64,000 nucleotides of DNA from Cliona cf. orientalis (lineage: Eukaryota; Porifera; Demospongiae; Clionaida; Clionaidae): assembly GCA_963930775.1 (NCBI GenBank), contig OZ005699.1, forward strand, positions 7,647,501 through 7,711,500. The letters are read 5' to 3'. This document shows, piece by piece, positions 1 through 9,600 of the stretch (positions are counted from its first letter, which is position 1; each line of letters begins with the position of its first letter). The notes under the pieces are model-generated. The model was not told the origin of the DNA. It saw nothing but the letters and a program-made list of their open reading frames with translations, and ran no database searches. The position numbers and the translations under genes are program-made.

Positions 1-825
1 ACTCTTTGATCCTTAATTCTCTTTCATGGATTTCCAAGTTATTCTCTTTCTCTTTCATTCTTGCTGCTTTTTCAATTTCCTGCTTTGCAAACTGTGTGAA
101 CAGGTTTATTGTCTGTGTGGTCACTGTGTCTCTACCCCTCCTAGCTTGCATGTCCTGCTCTTCAATAAATTTCTCGAGTTCTTTTATTCTAGTCTTTAAA
201 TTCATCATCCCACTCTCACAAGCCAATATTCTGCTTTGAGTTTTGTCCATATTGTCCTGAATCGATGCCGAAATTTCTTTTGTTTGACTTTTCAGTGCTT
301 CATGGTCATGTTTCAATTTTTCATATTTCTCTGATTTGGCTTTCAACCTTTGTTCCAACAGATTCTTTTCTGTGCAAGCACGTTCATGCTGTCTAATTGA
401 ATCTTCAAGTCTTCCCAACAGTTGGGTGTGTATCGCAGTATTCTCTCTTGATATATCTTCACTTGGCACATGCACAAGTTGGGCACTACAAGGGACTACT
501 TCTCTGCAAGTATTGGCTCTTTCAGTGATTTCCTTTCTTATCTGTGACAGTAGGTTGTCTCTGATCCCATAGGGGAGCTTCTCCTCTAAAACGGTCAGCA
601 GAATCTCTAAGCATCTGCTGTCTGTTTCAGTACTTGTCTTTACTGCTAGTATTAGAGTCCTGGCTTTGTCTTCACTGGTCCCTCCTGACTCCAGCACTCT
701 TTTGTAAACTGATTCTGGTATGAGTCCTTTAGCCAGGCACTGTACTGGTCTGACACAGGCTGGACAATGTCACTGATAGCAGTCACTAGATCTGGGAGAA
801 AGCTTTTTATGATTTCAGCCTCCAT
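1..825 (-). pseudogene. CARD-like/coiled-coil family, copy 1, frameshifted and cut by window edge
   Basis: The start ATG is at 825 and the opening residues (MEAEIIKSFLPDLVTAISDI) match the other three copies. After VQPVSDQ the frame is lost through a 5-nt insertion near 743-747 (cactg followed by tactg; copies 2 and 4 have a single unit). In the shifted frame I read no stop down to position 1, covering the rest of the death-fold, the linker and the coiled coil (motifs RQHERACTEKN, ILACESGMM). It is closest to copy 3. The Death domain lies outside the window. Because only one lesion is visible, this is either a very young pseudogene or an assembly error. If expressed as read, it gives a short peptide stopping at 652. 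Confidence 0.75.
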
Positions 826-1009
826 AGCGACACTTTTAGGGGTGTATTTACATGTACATGAAGTCATGTGATATGTTGAATAAACATGCTTATGAATATG
901 AATGAATACTGTTTATCTTTGTTGTGCGGTTGAGCTATGTATCATAATAAACTACCAGAGCTTACTATAAGACTGTGATAGACTGTGTTAATCCTGACTA
1001 TGCACACAG

Positions 1010-1404
1010 GTTTCTGTGGTTCCCCAGATGGTCGCCAAAATCGCCATTTGCGATTATCTGGTGGCTTCTGGCGATTGTCACTAGTCGCGTTGATCAGCCA
1101 AATTGGCGAATGTGGGAGGAGTGTAGCTAGTAGGTAATGGTCGCTTGGTGAAAGGAATGCTGCTGGTTAAACTCCACTATACCAAACCCACAACGTTTAC
1201 TTAACACCCACTACAGTAATGCTGCAAACATAACCACTTCTCTGCACAGCTGCCTGCACTCCTAGTGTGTGTACATCTCTCTGCCATTCAACTTTACATG
1301 TATACATACACTGGCTATTGAATATGAAATTTGGCTACAAAAGAAATGATCTAGTAGCCAATTTGGCTACGATATTTTCATAGCTTCGGGAACCCCTGAG
1401 GTTT
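1010..1404. mobile_element. Candidate non-autonomous DNA transposon with 11-bp flanking repeats
   Basis: The 11-mer tatgcacacag stands at 999-1009 and again at 1405-1415. The enclosed ~395 bp has loosely inverted ends (left ...tggttccccaga, right ...gggaacccctga). It has no coding capacity. It contains internal runs of related 'gccaaaattggc'-type words. The family is not identified; the ends resemble those of the element at 17170-17337. The rest of 826-1822 shows no gene. Confidence 0.45.
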
Positions 1405-1822
1405 TATGCACACAGAATGATCGAAATAACGATTAAATGAAATGGGTGTCACTGTGTAGGGTGTTACATACCATATTATTATTATCCCGCGCGCATGTGC
1501 AAGGGGTAAAGCAATCGGTTTGTCCGTCTGTTGTCGTCGTTGTCGTCGGCACGAAAATCGCCAGATCTCGAGTTCTAGGCGTCTTATGCTGATATGCTTT
1601 GACCATTTGGTCAACTTGCAGTAATATTAGTCGTAATATTGCATGCAATGCAGCTCAGTATACACTTTCATTGAAGGTTTTGCACTATGATACTTCATTA
1701 TGTATAGCAAGAGAAGGACATACGTGTACTGTAAATGTTGTTAAGCTAGATATTACTAGATGTGCTATTATCGCAGATCTTGGTAGGGAGTTAAATATTG
1801 AATTACGTCCCCAAATCCAGCC

Positions 1823-1882
1823 TTCACAAGAGCATTTTGTAAGCTAGTATAGCTATACTAGCTTACAAAATGCTCTTGTGAA
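1823..1882. repeat. Perfect 60-bp palindrome (30-bp arms, no loop)
   Basis: Arms 1823-1852 and 1853-1882 are exact reverse complements. It directly abuts a second palindrome at 1883-1940. The stop codon of the copy 2 reading frame falls inside it (1863-1865). Confidence 0.95.
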
Positions 1883-3026
1883 TGTCGAGGGAGCACAGAC
1901 TTTCCATCCTATAGGATGGAAAGTCTGTGCTCCCTCGACAGTCCCCTGGATACCATTTCATCCATTCTTTTAGCATTTCAGAGAGTCCATTCATTGACCT
2001 ACGACAACCAATTTTATCTAATTCTTCAGTAGTAAACCCTAATTGAGATCCTAATTTTTGCCATTCTGATGAGATTTTCCTACTAGATCTTGTGATACTT
2101 TCACTCAACATCGTAACATGTACAGTTTTGAGCATATCCAAGGGAACCATATTGGGAAATTGAGAAGATTTTTTGTGCTGTATAGAGTTAAATTCCAGTT
2201 CCTTTATCCTCAATCTCATCTCTTGAAGTGTCGGGGTAAATTCTCTCTCCTTTGTTTCCATCTCCTCCTTTGCCTTCTCCCTGGCTTCAGCCTGGCTTTT
2301 TTGAGCAACTACTGCAAGTATTTTCTTTGTCTTCAACATGACGATATTTCTGCCTCGTTTGATCTTCATTCCCTGCTCTTCAATAGTGTGCTCTAGTTTC
2401 TTGACTTTGGCTTGGAGGGTTTCAATCTCTTGTTCACAGTCGGCTATTTTGCCTTGCAAACTGCTTTGAATTGAGCTAGCCTCTTGTGCTTGGTTCTTCA
2501 AAGCCTCAAATTCTTGCTTTATTATCTCATGCTCCCTCGATTTTTTCTTAAGCTCCTCTTCTAGTGAACCTCTTTCTGCACAGGCACGTTCGTGCTGTCT
2601 TATGGAATCCTCAAGCTTTCCTAGTAGGGAAGACTGAAGTGAAGCGTACTCTCTTGGTAGCTCTTCACTTGGCAGAGGTTGGACAGCCTGTGATGAAGGG
2701 ACCACTGCTCTGCATGTGTTGGCTTTTTCTACCTGTTCCTTTCTTATTTCTGATGTCAATTTCTCTCTAATGGTAAATGGCAACTCTCTCTCTAAGATGT
2801 TGAGCAATATCTCTAAACATCCACTATCAGTCTCTGTACTTTTCTTTACTGCTAGTATTAGAGTCCTGGCTTTGTCTTTATTGGTCCCTCCTGACTCCAG
2901 CACTCTTTTGTAAACTGATTCTGGTATGAGTCCTTTAGCCAGGCATTGGTCTGACACAGGCTGGACAATGTCACTGATAGCAGTCACTAGATCTGGGAGA
3001 AAGCTTTTGATAACTTGAGCCTCCAT
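1863..3026 (-). CDS. CARD-like / coiled-coil / truncated Death-domain protein, copy 2
   Basis: Single-exon frame. I start at the ATG at 3026 (MEAQVIKSFLPDLV) because all four copies share it; an in-frame ATG at 3104 is possible but not conserved. Residues ~1-95 form a helical death-fold, CARD-like by pattern (KDKARTLILAV, LEILLNILE). Residues ~140-290 are coiled coil (SIRQHERACAERGSLEEELK). Residues ~315 to the end are a Death domain (WQKLGSQLGFTTEELDKI, LSEMLKEWMKWYPGD). The Death domain breaks after FPSY: the sequence runs into two abutting palindromes (1823-1940), and helix 6, present in copy 3 (LKTALINAGLGAVARDL), is replaced by an unrelated short tail. Expected role: homotypic death-fold adaptor in apoptosis or innate signalling. 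Function is inferred from domains only. Confidence 0.75.
   Translation of the reverse strand: MEAQVIKSFLPDLVTAISDIVQPVSDQCLAKGLIPESVYKRVLESGGTNKDKARTLILAVKKSTETDSGCLEILLNILERELPFTIREKLTSEIRKEQVEKANTCRAVVPSSQAVQPLPSEELPREYASLQSSLLGKLEDSIRQHERACAERGSLEEELKKKSREHEIIKQEFEALKNQAQEASSIQSSLQGKIADCEQEIETLQAKVKKLEHTIEEQGMKIKRGRNIVMLKTKKILAVVAQKSQAEAREKAKEEMETKEREFTPTLQEMRLRIKELEFNSIQHKKSSQFPNMVPLDMLKTVHVTMLSESITRSSRKISSEWQKLGSQLGFTTEELDKIGCRRSMNGLSEMLKEWMKWYPGDCRGSTDFPSYRMESLCSLDIHKSIL
1883..1940. repeat. Perfect 58-bp palindrome made by fold-back of coding DNA
   Basis: Arms 1883-1911 and 1912-1940 are exact reverse complements. The right arm is family coding sequence (minus strand RGSTDFPSY of the Death domain). 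The left arm is its inverted copy, so the gene turns back on itself at this point. Confidence 0.95.
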
Positions 3027-3435
3027 GTATGTACATAATATATAACTTGAAAGGAAGTGTGTATGATCATATGACCTTGCAATGTGGTCATGTGACACAT
3101 ACACAGAAAATTCCTATAATGTGAGGATAACACCACAAAATATCACTACTACCCACTCGTGGTGGGAGGCACTCCTGCCCTCTATGTGTTTACAAGATAT
3201 GTGTGCTGTATGATATAACTTGTGCTTTATAGAATTATCGTATGACATAGTAATGTTGTAATTGAGGAAAATGGGTAATTTTGCGCTATAGTGTGTAGAA
3301 TTAATACCAGGAAAATTCATGTACAAAGGTGCGTAGTCTATGCATGAGCAGACCAGGGCAGTCTACAAAAATTATCTAGTGAGTGTATTGCTATACTTGC
3401 AGGTATTCACACAATGTAACAGTTATTAAAATTAA
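3027..3435. other. Intergenic spacer between copies 2 and 3
   Basis: About 410 bp of AT-rich sequence. It must hold the upstream region of copy 2. No gene or clear motif is recognised. Confidence 0.6.
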
Positions 3436-4683
3436 TTATAATCTTTTCTTTGCAATTATGTCTTCATAAGATGGTAGATCACGTGCGACTGCTCCAAGTC
3501 CAGCGTTAATGAGTGCTGTCTTCAGCTGTGTATATGTAGCAAAGCTTTTGCTTCCTCGTTTGTCTCCTGGGTACTGGTGTAGCCAACGAGTTAATAGTAT
3601 ATGGAGCTGGTCATACAGTATGGATATATGGCTACAATCATTATAGTCATGATCAATATTTTCTAGCTCTTTTTTAGAAAATTCTAATGCAGATCCTAGA
3701 TTCCTCCACTTGTATAAGCGTTTATAGGTATCATCGTCAATATTTCCATCTACTGTGTACATATCATCATGTTGCTGTAAAAAATTATATAAGTATTTCA
3801 AGTTATCTGGTTTGAGTATATCTGGAGGATTGACATCAATCTGTGATTTGGATTTAGCCTCGAGCTCTCTGATTCTTAACTCTCTTTCATGGATTTCCAC
3901 TTTGAGCTCTTTCTCTTTCATTCTTACTGCTTTTTCAGTTTCTTGCCTCGCAAACTGTGTGAACAGGTTCATTGTCTGTGTGGTCACTGTGTCTTTACCC
4001 CTCCTAGCTTGCATGTCCTGCTCTTCAATTATTTTCTCTAGTTCCTTTATTCTAGCCTTTAGAGTCATCATCCCACTCTCACAAGCCAATATTCTGCTTT
4101 GAGTTTTGTCCATGTTGTCCTGAATAGACGACGAGATCTCTTTAGTTTGAGTTTTCAGTGCTTCAAGGTCATGTTTCAATTTTTCATATTTCTCTGATTT
4201 GGCTTTCAACCTTTGTTCCAACAGATTCTTTTCCGTGCAAGCACGTTCATGCTGTCTTATTGAATCTTCAAGTCTTCCCAACAGTTGGGTGTGTATTGCA
4301 GTGCTTTCTCTTGGTATCTCTTCACTTGGCACATGCACAAGTTGGGCACTATGAGGGACTACTTCTCTGCAAGTATTGGCTTCTTCAGATATTTCCTTTC
4401 TTATTTGTGACAGTAGGTTGTCTCTGATCCCATAGGGGAGCTTCTCCTCTAAAATAGTCAGTAGTATATCTAAGCATCTGCTGTCAGTTTCAGTACTTTT
4501 CTTCACTGCTAGTATTAGAGTCCTGGCTTTGTCTTCACTGGTCCCTCCTGACTCCAGCACTCTTTTGTAAACTGGTTCTGGTATGAGTCCTTTAGCCAGG
4601 CACTCGTCTGACACAGGCTGGACAATGTCACTGATAGCAGTCACTAGGTCTGGGAGAAAGGTTATGATCACTTGAGCCTCCAT
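3436..4683 (-). CDS. CARD-like / coiled-coil / Death-domain protein, copy 3 (intact)
   Basis: 415-aa intronless frame starting at MEAQVIITFLPDLV (ATG at 4683). An upstream in-frame ATG at 4716 is not conserved. Residues ~1-95 are a CARD-like death-fold (DECLAKGLIPEPVYKRVLES, EDKARTLILAV). Residues ~140-290 are charged coiled coil (SIRQHERACTEKNLLEQRL, ILACESGMMTLKARIKELE). Residues ~320-400 are a Death domain (YKWRNLGSALEFSKKELENI, LLTRWLHQYPGDKRGSKSF, LKTALINAGLGAVARDL), then a short basic tail. This is the only complete member in the window and the reference for the damaged copies. The coil suggests self-assembly, with both ends free for homotypic contacts. The CARD assignment is by pattern; the Death domain is firm. 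Confidence 0.85.
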   Translation of the reverse strand: MEAQVIITFLPDLVTAISDIVQPVSDECLAKGLIPEPVYKRVLESGGTSEDKARTLILAVKKSTETDSRCLDILLTILEEKLPYGIRDNLLSQIRKEISEEANTCREVVPHSAQLVHVPSEEIPRESTAIHTQLLGRLEDSIRQHERACTEKNLLEQRLKAKSEKYEKLKHDLEALKTQTKEISSSIQDNMDKTQSRILACESGMMTLKARIKELEKIIEEQDMQARRGKDTVTTQTMNLFTQFARQETEKAVRMKEKELKVEIHERELRIRELEAKSKSQIDVNPPDILKPDNLKYLYNFLQQHDDMYTVDGNIDDDTYKRLYKWRNLGSALEFSKKELENIDHDYNDCSHISILYDQLHILLTRWLHQYPGDKRGSKSFATYTQLKTALINAGLGAVARDLPSYEDIIAKKRL

Positions 4684-5285
4684 GGAACTTATTGAATGAA
4701 AGTGTGTATCATGCATCTTGCAATCTGATCATGTGACATGCACGAGAAGTTGCTATGATGTATTATGATATATGTACATGCATGTTTTTTGCTTAACATG
4801 ACATAACACATTCTTGTGGTCATGTGACTTGTAATATGGTATCAGCTGTACCTGATTTTGGGCTACTATCAGATTCTTGGTACATGTTTGTTCTTTGTGT
4901 GCCCTACATGTACATTGTACTTGGTGGATACTATGAAGAGTGTTATTATTGCATGCACAATGAATCATAGTACCCATCACAACATTCACTGATTACAAGA
5001 ATACTAGCAAGTTTAATTACTGTTCAATGATTAGTATGTACCTGACATGTGCTTGAGCCTTTTTATGGCCAATACTATACAGTACATGATGTTAGGCATT
5101 GTCAAGGCTATATATCCCATTGTAAAAGCCAATTATATCACTTGGTTCGTATTCTTTGTGATTTAATCTTATACCTTTCCTAATATGCATAGTACACTAT
5201 GTGTAACAGCATACAAAACTTTGAATTTTATAATGATCTGTTAGTGTACAGTCACTCTGATACATAATATGTGGTCACATGCAAG
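4684..5285. other. Intergenic spacer between copies 3 and 4
   Basis: About 600 bp, AT-rich, with scattered acatgta words. No gene is seen. Confidence 0.6.
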
Positions 5286-6480
5286 TTAGTTTGGATGATA
5301 GCTTGTGAGATAATTGTATACACATAGGTCACGTGCTGCACTTTCAACTTTTATTTTCACAAGTGAAGTGTGTAGCTTTGAGTATGCTGGAAAAGTAGTG
5401 CTTCCTCGGCTGTCCCCTGGATGTTGTCTGAGCCACTGCCTTAGCATCTCCTCCAGACGGAACCAGTCGTCTGCTTTAAATAGTATACGTATTCGTAGTA
5501 TCTTTCCCCACCCATGTTTATAGATGAGTTTACGCCGTGGAATTCTTTCAATGTCTTCCAGTTCAGATGGGGAGAAGCCCAACTCTTTTCCTAAACGCTT
5601 CCAGAATGATGGTCGTGGGTGATTACGTGTTACACTCCGATGGATAAGATAATAATGTGGTAGTGTGAGTCGGTTCAGCTGTGTAGGCTTCCTTGTTTTC
5701 CCTTTCTTGGTTTGCCAACTTGCTCCGTAAATCTTTGATTTCTTCCTTTTGCTTTTTGATATCTTCAACCATGTCCCTACCCACTGTCATCACATTATTC
5801 CTCTCTTCTCGCAACTGTGTGTCTTTTTCTTCAATGGTATTCTCCAATTGGCGAAATTGTGTTTTGAGAGTTTCTACCTCTTCTTCACAAGCTGTTAGTC
5901 TGGACTTAGTATGATCCATGGCTTCATCAAGAGGTCTGGTTTGACTTTTCAAGGCTTCAAATTCTTCTTTTAGTGTATTATATTCTTCAGTTTTTTCCTT
6001 CAAATCTTTTTCCAGTCTATCCTTCGCAGAACGGACACGTTCATGTTGCCTAATTGAATCTTCATACTTACTTAGAATAGCGCTCTGAAGTAGAGCAGTC
6101 TCTTTGGGGACTTCTTGACTTGACTCTAGATAGACACTGTCTTGAGGTAAATGTATGGGGACCACTTCTCTGCATGCATTGTCCCTTCCATCGAGTCGTT
6201 TCCTAATATCTGACAGCAGTTTGTTACAAGTCAGCTGTTGACCCAAGATGACTAAAAATATCTCGAAACATTTGCTGTCAGTTTCGGTACTTGTCTTTAT
6301 AGCTAGTATTAGAGTCCTGGCTTTATCTTTACTGGTCTCTCCTGACTCCAGCACTTTTGTGTAAACTGATTCTGGTATGAGTCCTTTAGCCAGGCACTGG
6401 TCTGACACAGGCTGGACAATGCCACTGGTAGCAGTCACTAGATCTGGGAGAAAGTTTCTAATCACTTGAGTAGGCTCCAT
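5286..6480 (-). pseudogene. CARD-like / coiled-coil / Death-domain family, copy 4, with a frame break
   Basis: Starts MEPTQVIRNFLPDLV at 6480. The first frame (to 5623) holds the CARD-like fold (TSKDKARTLILAIKTSTETD) and a coiled coil (SIRQHERVRSAKDRLEKDL). The Death domain (FWKRLGKELGFSPSELEDI, LEEMLRQWLRQHPGDSRGST, LHTSLVKIKVESAARDL) is in a different frame ending at 5286. The two frames overlap at 5623-5768. I found no convincing donor/acceptor pair of normal length that joins them; the best alternative is an implausible ~42-bp intron. A single indel or a sequencing error is therefore most likely. If translated as read, the product is a 285-aa CARD-coil protein without a Death domain. It is the most diverged of the four copies. 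Confidence 0.7.
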
Positions 6481-6687
6481 CTCCTCCTACTGTAATGCAG
6501 CTCTCTGACAGTCATATGACTCGGTAGGTAATAATATGCATGCCATTTACATGCACCATTGTTAATATGTAACCATATTTGGTTTGTACAGATATAATGT
6601 GTTATGAGATGATTAAATCAGAATTTCACATACGTGTACATTGCAACTACAAGCAAGAAACATACTAAGAATAAATATTATGATTGT

Positions 6688-9600
6688 TTATTGTGAAGAT
6701 GCTATTGCTTCTTCAATGTCCTTGGCAATGCCCCCTTGTCCTACTGTTGTTAAGGCTTGAACAAGACTCCTCCAAGTTGGTTCTCCACTCACTTTCAGTA
6801 CATAGTCCTCTCTCCTCAACCAGGCAGCCACCATATCTTCTGGAAGGCTCTTCATCTTCTGCAGGTTGACATAGGCCAAGCCCAGAGCTCCACCCACGTT
6901 ACATACTTGGTGGTTATCCAACTGCTTGAGGTAACTGCACACCTGGAAGTGAACATGATGATCTGAGGAAGATAACAAAATGATAATCAGTCAACAAGCA
7001 TGTTGTTATTGTTTGAGACACATGAGAGTTTTTGAATTCAGCATAGCCGCCCTTGCCTTCGGTATCTATATATTTCTTTGATGTGTTAACCAAAAATTCC
7101 GCCCAACCACACCCACCAGCTATGCCTCCTGGGGAGAACCCTATGTAGATTATACATGTATATATTTCCTTACCAAGTTTTGTGTCCATTAGCCCAGCTG
7201 TTACAGGAGTTGCTGAAGGAGGTTCTATAGCCCGGAGAGGTGGCTTAATGACAAACGTATTGTATGGTTCCTTCGCTCCAATCAAGTTGACATGATGAAG
7301 GAGCATTGGAACTTTTCCATCTTCGATTGGCTTGATGAAATCTGCTGATAGCTGACATTTTGGAATCATCTTGCCTGGCTCAAACTTGTCAACATTTCTT
7401 TTTGAAATCTGTATCAGATTGATATTATTACAAATAATGTGTGTACTGTCTATAGGGCCACAATTGGGGGGGGGGGGGGGGGGGGGGCAATCACCCCTAT
7501 CCCTCACTGGAAGTTTGCCCCTTGAGGTTATAGTGTTGCTTTGACATACCAGTTTGCCTATGCTAGAAAAGCCATTTTGCCATGCACCCCCCCCCCTCCT
7601 GAAAGAAATCTGAAATGCAGCCCTGGTCTATCACACGTACCACTGGTGCAATTAGTGGTAATATCTTCCATCCCTCTTTCAGTGTAGTACCATCTTTAGG
7701 GATGTCAAGTTTAATTTCAGCAGCCTCAAATTGAATTAGTTGCTCTGGACCAATAGATACCTGTTTCTCTTGACTATACTTCTCTTCTACAACCTGCATA
7801 TACATGTATATTATTATAATGTATATTGTATATATGTATGTGTATGCACAACTATGTGGCATATGAAATACAGCCATAGTACTAAGATACATGCATTGGT
7901 CGTGAGGATTACAACCCAAATTCTGAGGAGTGGAAGCTAATGATTGGGATGAAAAATTTAGCCACCCTCTGTATGAGTTACACTGATGTATACTTGTTTA
8001 CACGTACGGCATGATGTAATCTGATATTCCATGTGACCACCATGTGAATTTCATACATGTAGGCTGTTTGATTGAGATAGAATAATCGTGCGATGTATTC
8101 CCTCCCTCGTGAACCTCTTAAAAGGATGGCTAGTCCTGAAAAGCTGCTTAATTCAAGAATTCCATAGGAGCTCTTTTCATTAAACTGACCACCAATTTCA
8201 GTAAAGGTGTATGGTAGATTCTTTTGCGAGCAAAGGGCTTTCACAAACGCGAGTTTGGAGGTGTTTTCTGATGCACCACAGTGCTCTACCTCTATGGAGA
8301 CTGGCACATTGAACCTGCATCTAGGCTCACAGCGCAGCCAGAAGATGCCACTGACCAGAATAGAGTGTTTTGGAAACTCATAGTGACCAGCCAGAGAGGC
8401 CTTGATATTGATTGTGCATTGCTTCACACGTTCTGGGAGACAGCCCTTTGGAATGTGGAGTTTCAGACCAAAATTTTCCCAGATAAAGGTCTGTGGGTTA
8501 TTGGTGATTATCACAGTGGTCTCTGCACACACATCAACACCAGGAAGCCCTGCAGCCAAAGAAACACTCTACATCATTGTAAAAAAAAGAGAAGAGAGTG
8601 TCCAATGCGCTATATGCTCCATACAACATGTTTGTGTCGAGTAACTGACTTCCCACCTTGTGCACATGACTAGCTAGCCTTAGGGGCTAAATACTTGATT
8701 TTTCGTAAGATTGTGTAGAACAGGGGCATTTTTTGTGAGTTTTGTGCTAGAATCTTCATGAACGCTCATTTTATATTGTTATCTGCTAGTGTTTTCAGTC
8801 AAATCGCGCTTGCGTTAGCTTGCACTTGAGGCCACACCCACGATGTACCATTTGAATCGAGCGCTTTCATTGGTCAATTTTTGAATTCCTGGCACGTGAC
8901 TTTCCGCAGACATCTTACACAGAGCATATAGTGTGTTGGACACTCTCTTCTCTCTTTATTATCTACTCTTGTTCTTACCTATTGATTCCTTCAAGTCCTC
9001 TTTTTGTAGATTCAGACTTGCTAGTTCTTGAATTGTTAATTGGTGCTTTAAATCTTCTGTTGCCTTCTCCCTGATTTTAGCTTGAGCCTTTTGAGCCACT
9101 GTTGCAATATTTTCTAGAGTTTGTTTAGTTCTTCTGTCAAACTCTGCTATCAGTTGCTCACTCTCTTTTAGCTGCTGGTTTACTCGTCGTAACAGTCTCT
9201 CTTTTTCTAGTTTTTCTGTAAGTACTTGATCATGCCTTTCCTGTTCACTTTCAGCGATTTGATCATGACACTTGGCTATCAGTTGCTCACTCTCAACCAG
9301 CTGCTTGTTAATTTGTGTCACGTATCCTTCTTTTTTATTTATTTCTTGAATTAATTGATCCCTTTCTTTTTCAAGCTTTTCTATTCGTTCTGTTAATTTC
9401 TCACTATCTTCCATCTTGGCTTGGAGAACTTGATGCAATTCCCTCACCAGGTGTTGTAATTCTTGATCCCTGTCTTTGAGGAGGTATTCCAGTTCGCTCA
9501 CCCGCTGTCGGTGTTGATCCAGTTCCCTCACCTGCTGTCGTAATTCTTGATCCCTGTCTTTGAGGAGGTATTCCAGTTCGCCCATCCGCTGTCGGTATTG

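Noticed and set aside
7563..7919. Separate small gene at 7.6-7.9 kb
   Set aside because: Only 7793-7641 is conserved-looking, and its phases fit as the UPA exon of the pseudokinase gene.
8860..8913. Possible separate first exon for the ZU5 gene (ATG near 8913)
   Set aside because: It needs a poor donor (gtgtgg) and competes with the strong kinase donor; no other support.
8959..8978. End of the kinase gene at its in-frame stop
   Set aside because: A consensus donor precedes it and gives a phase-matched join to the ZU5 exons; kept only as an alternative.
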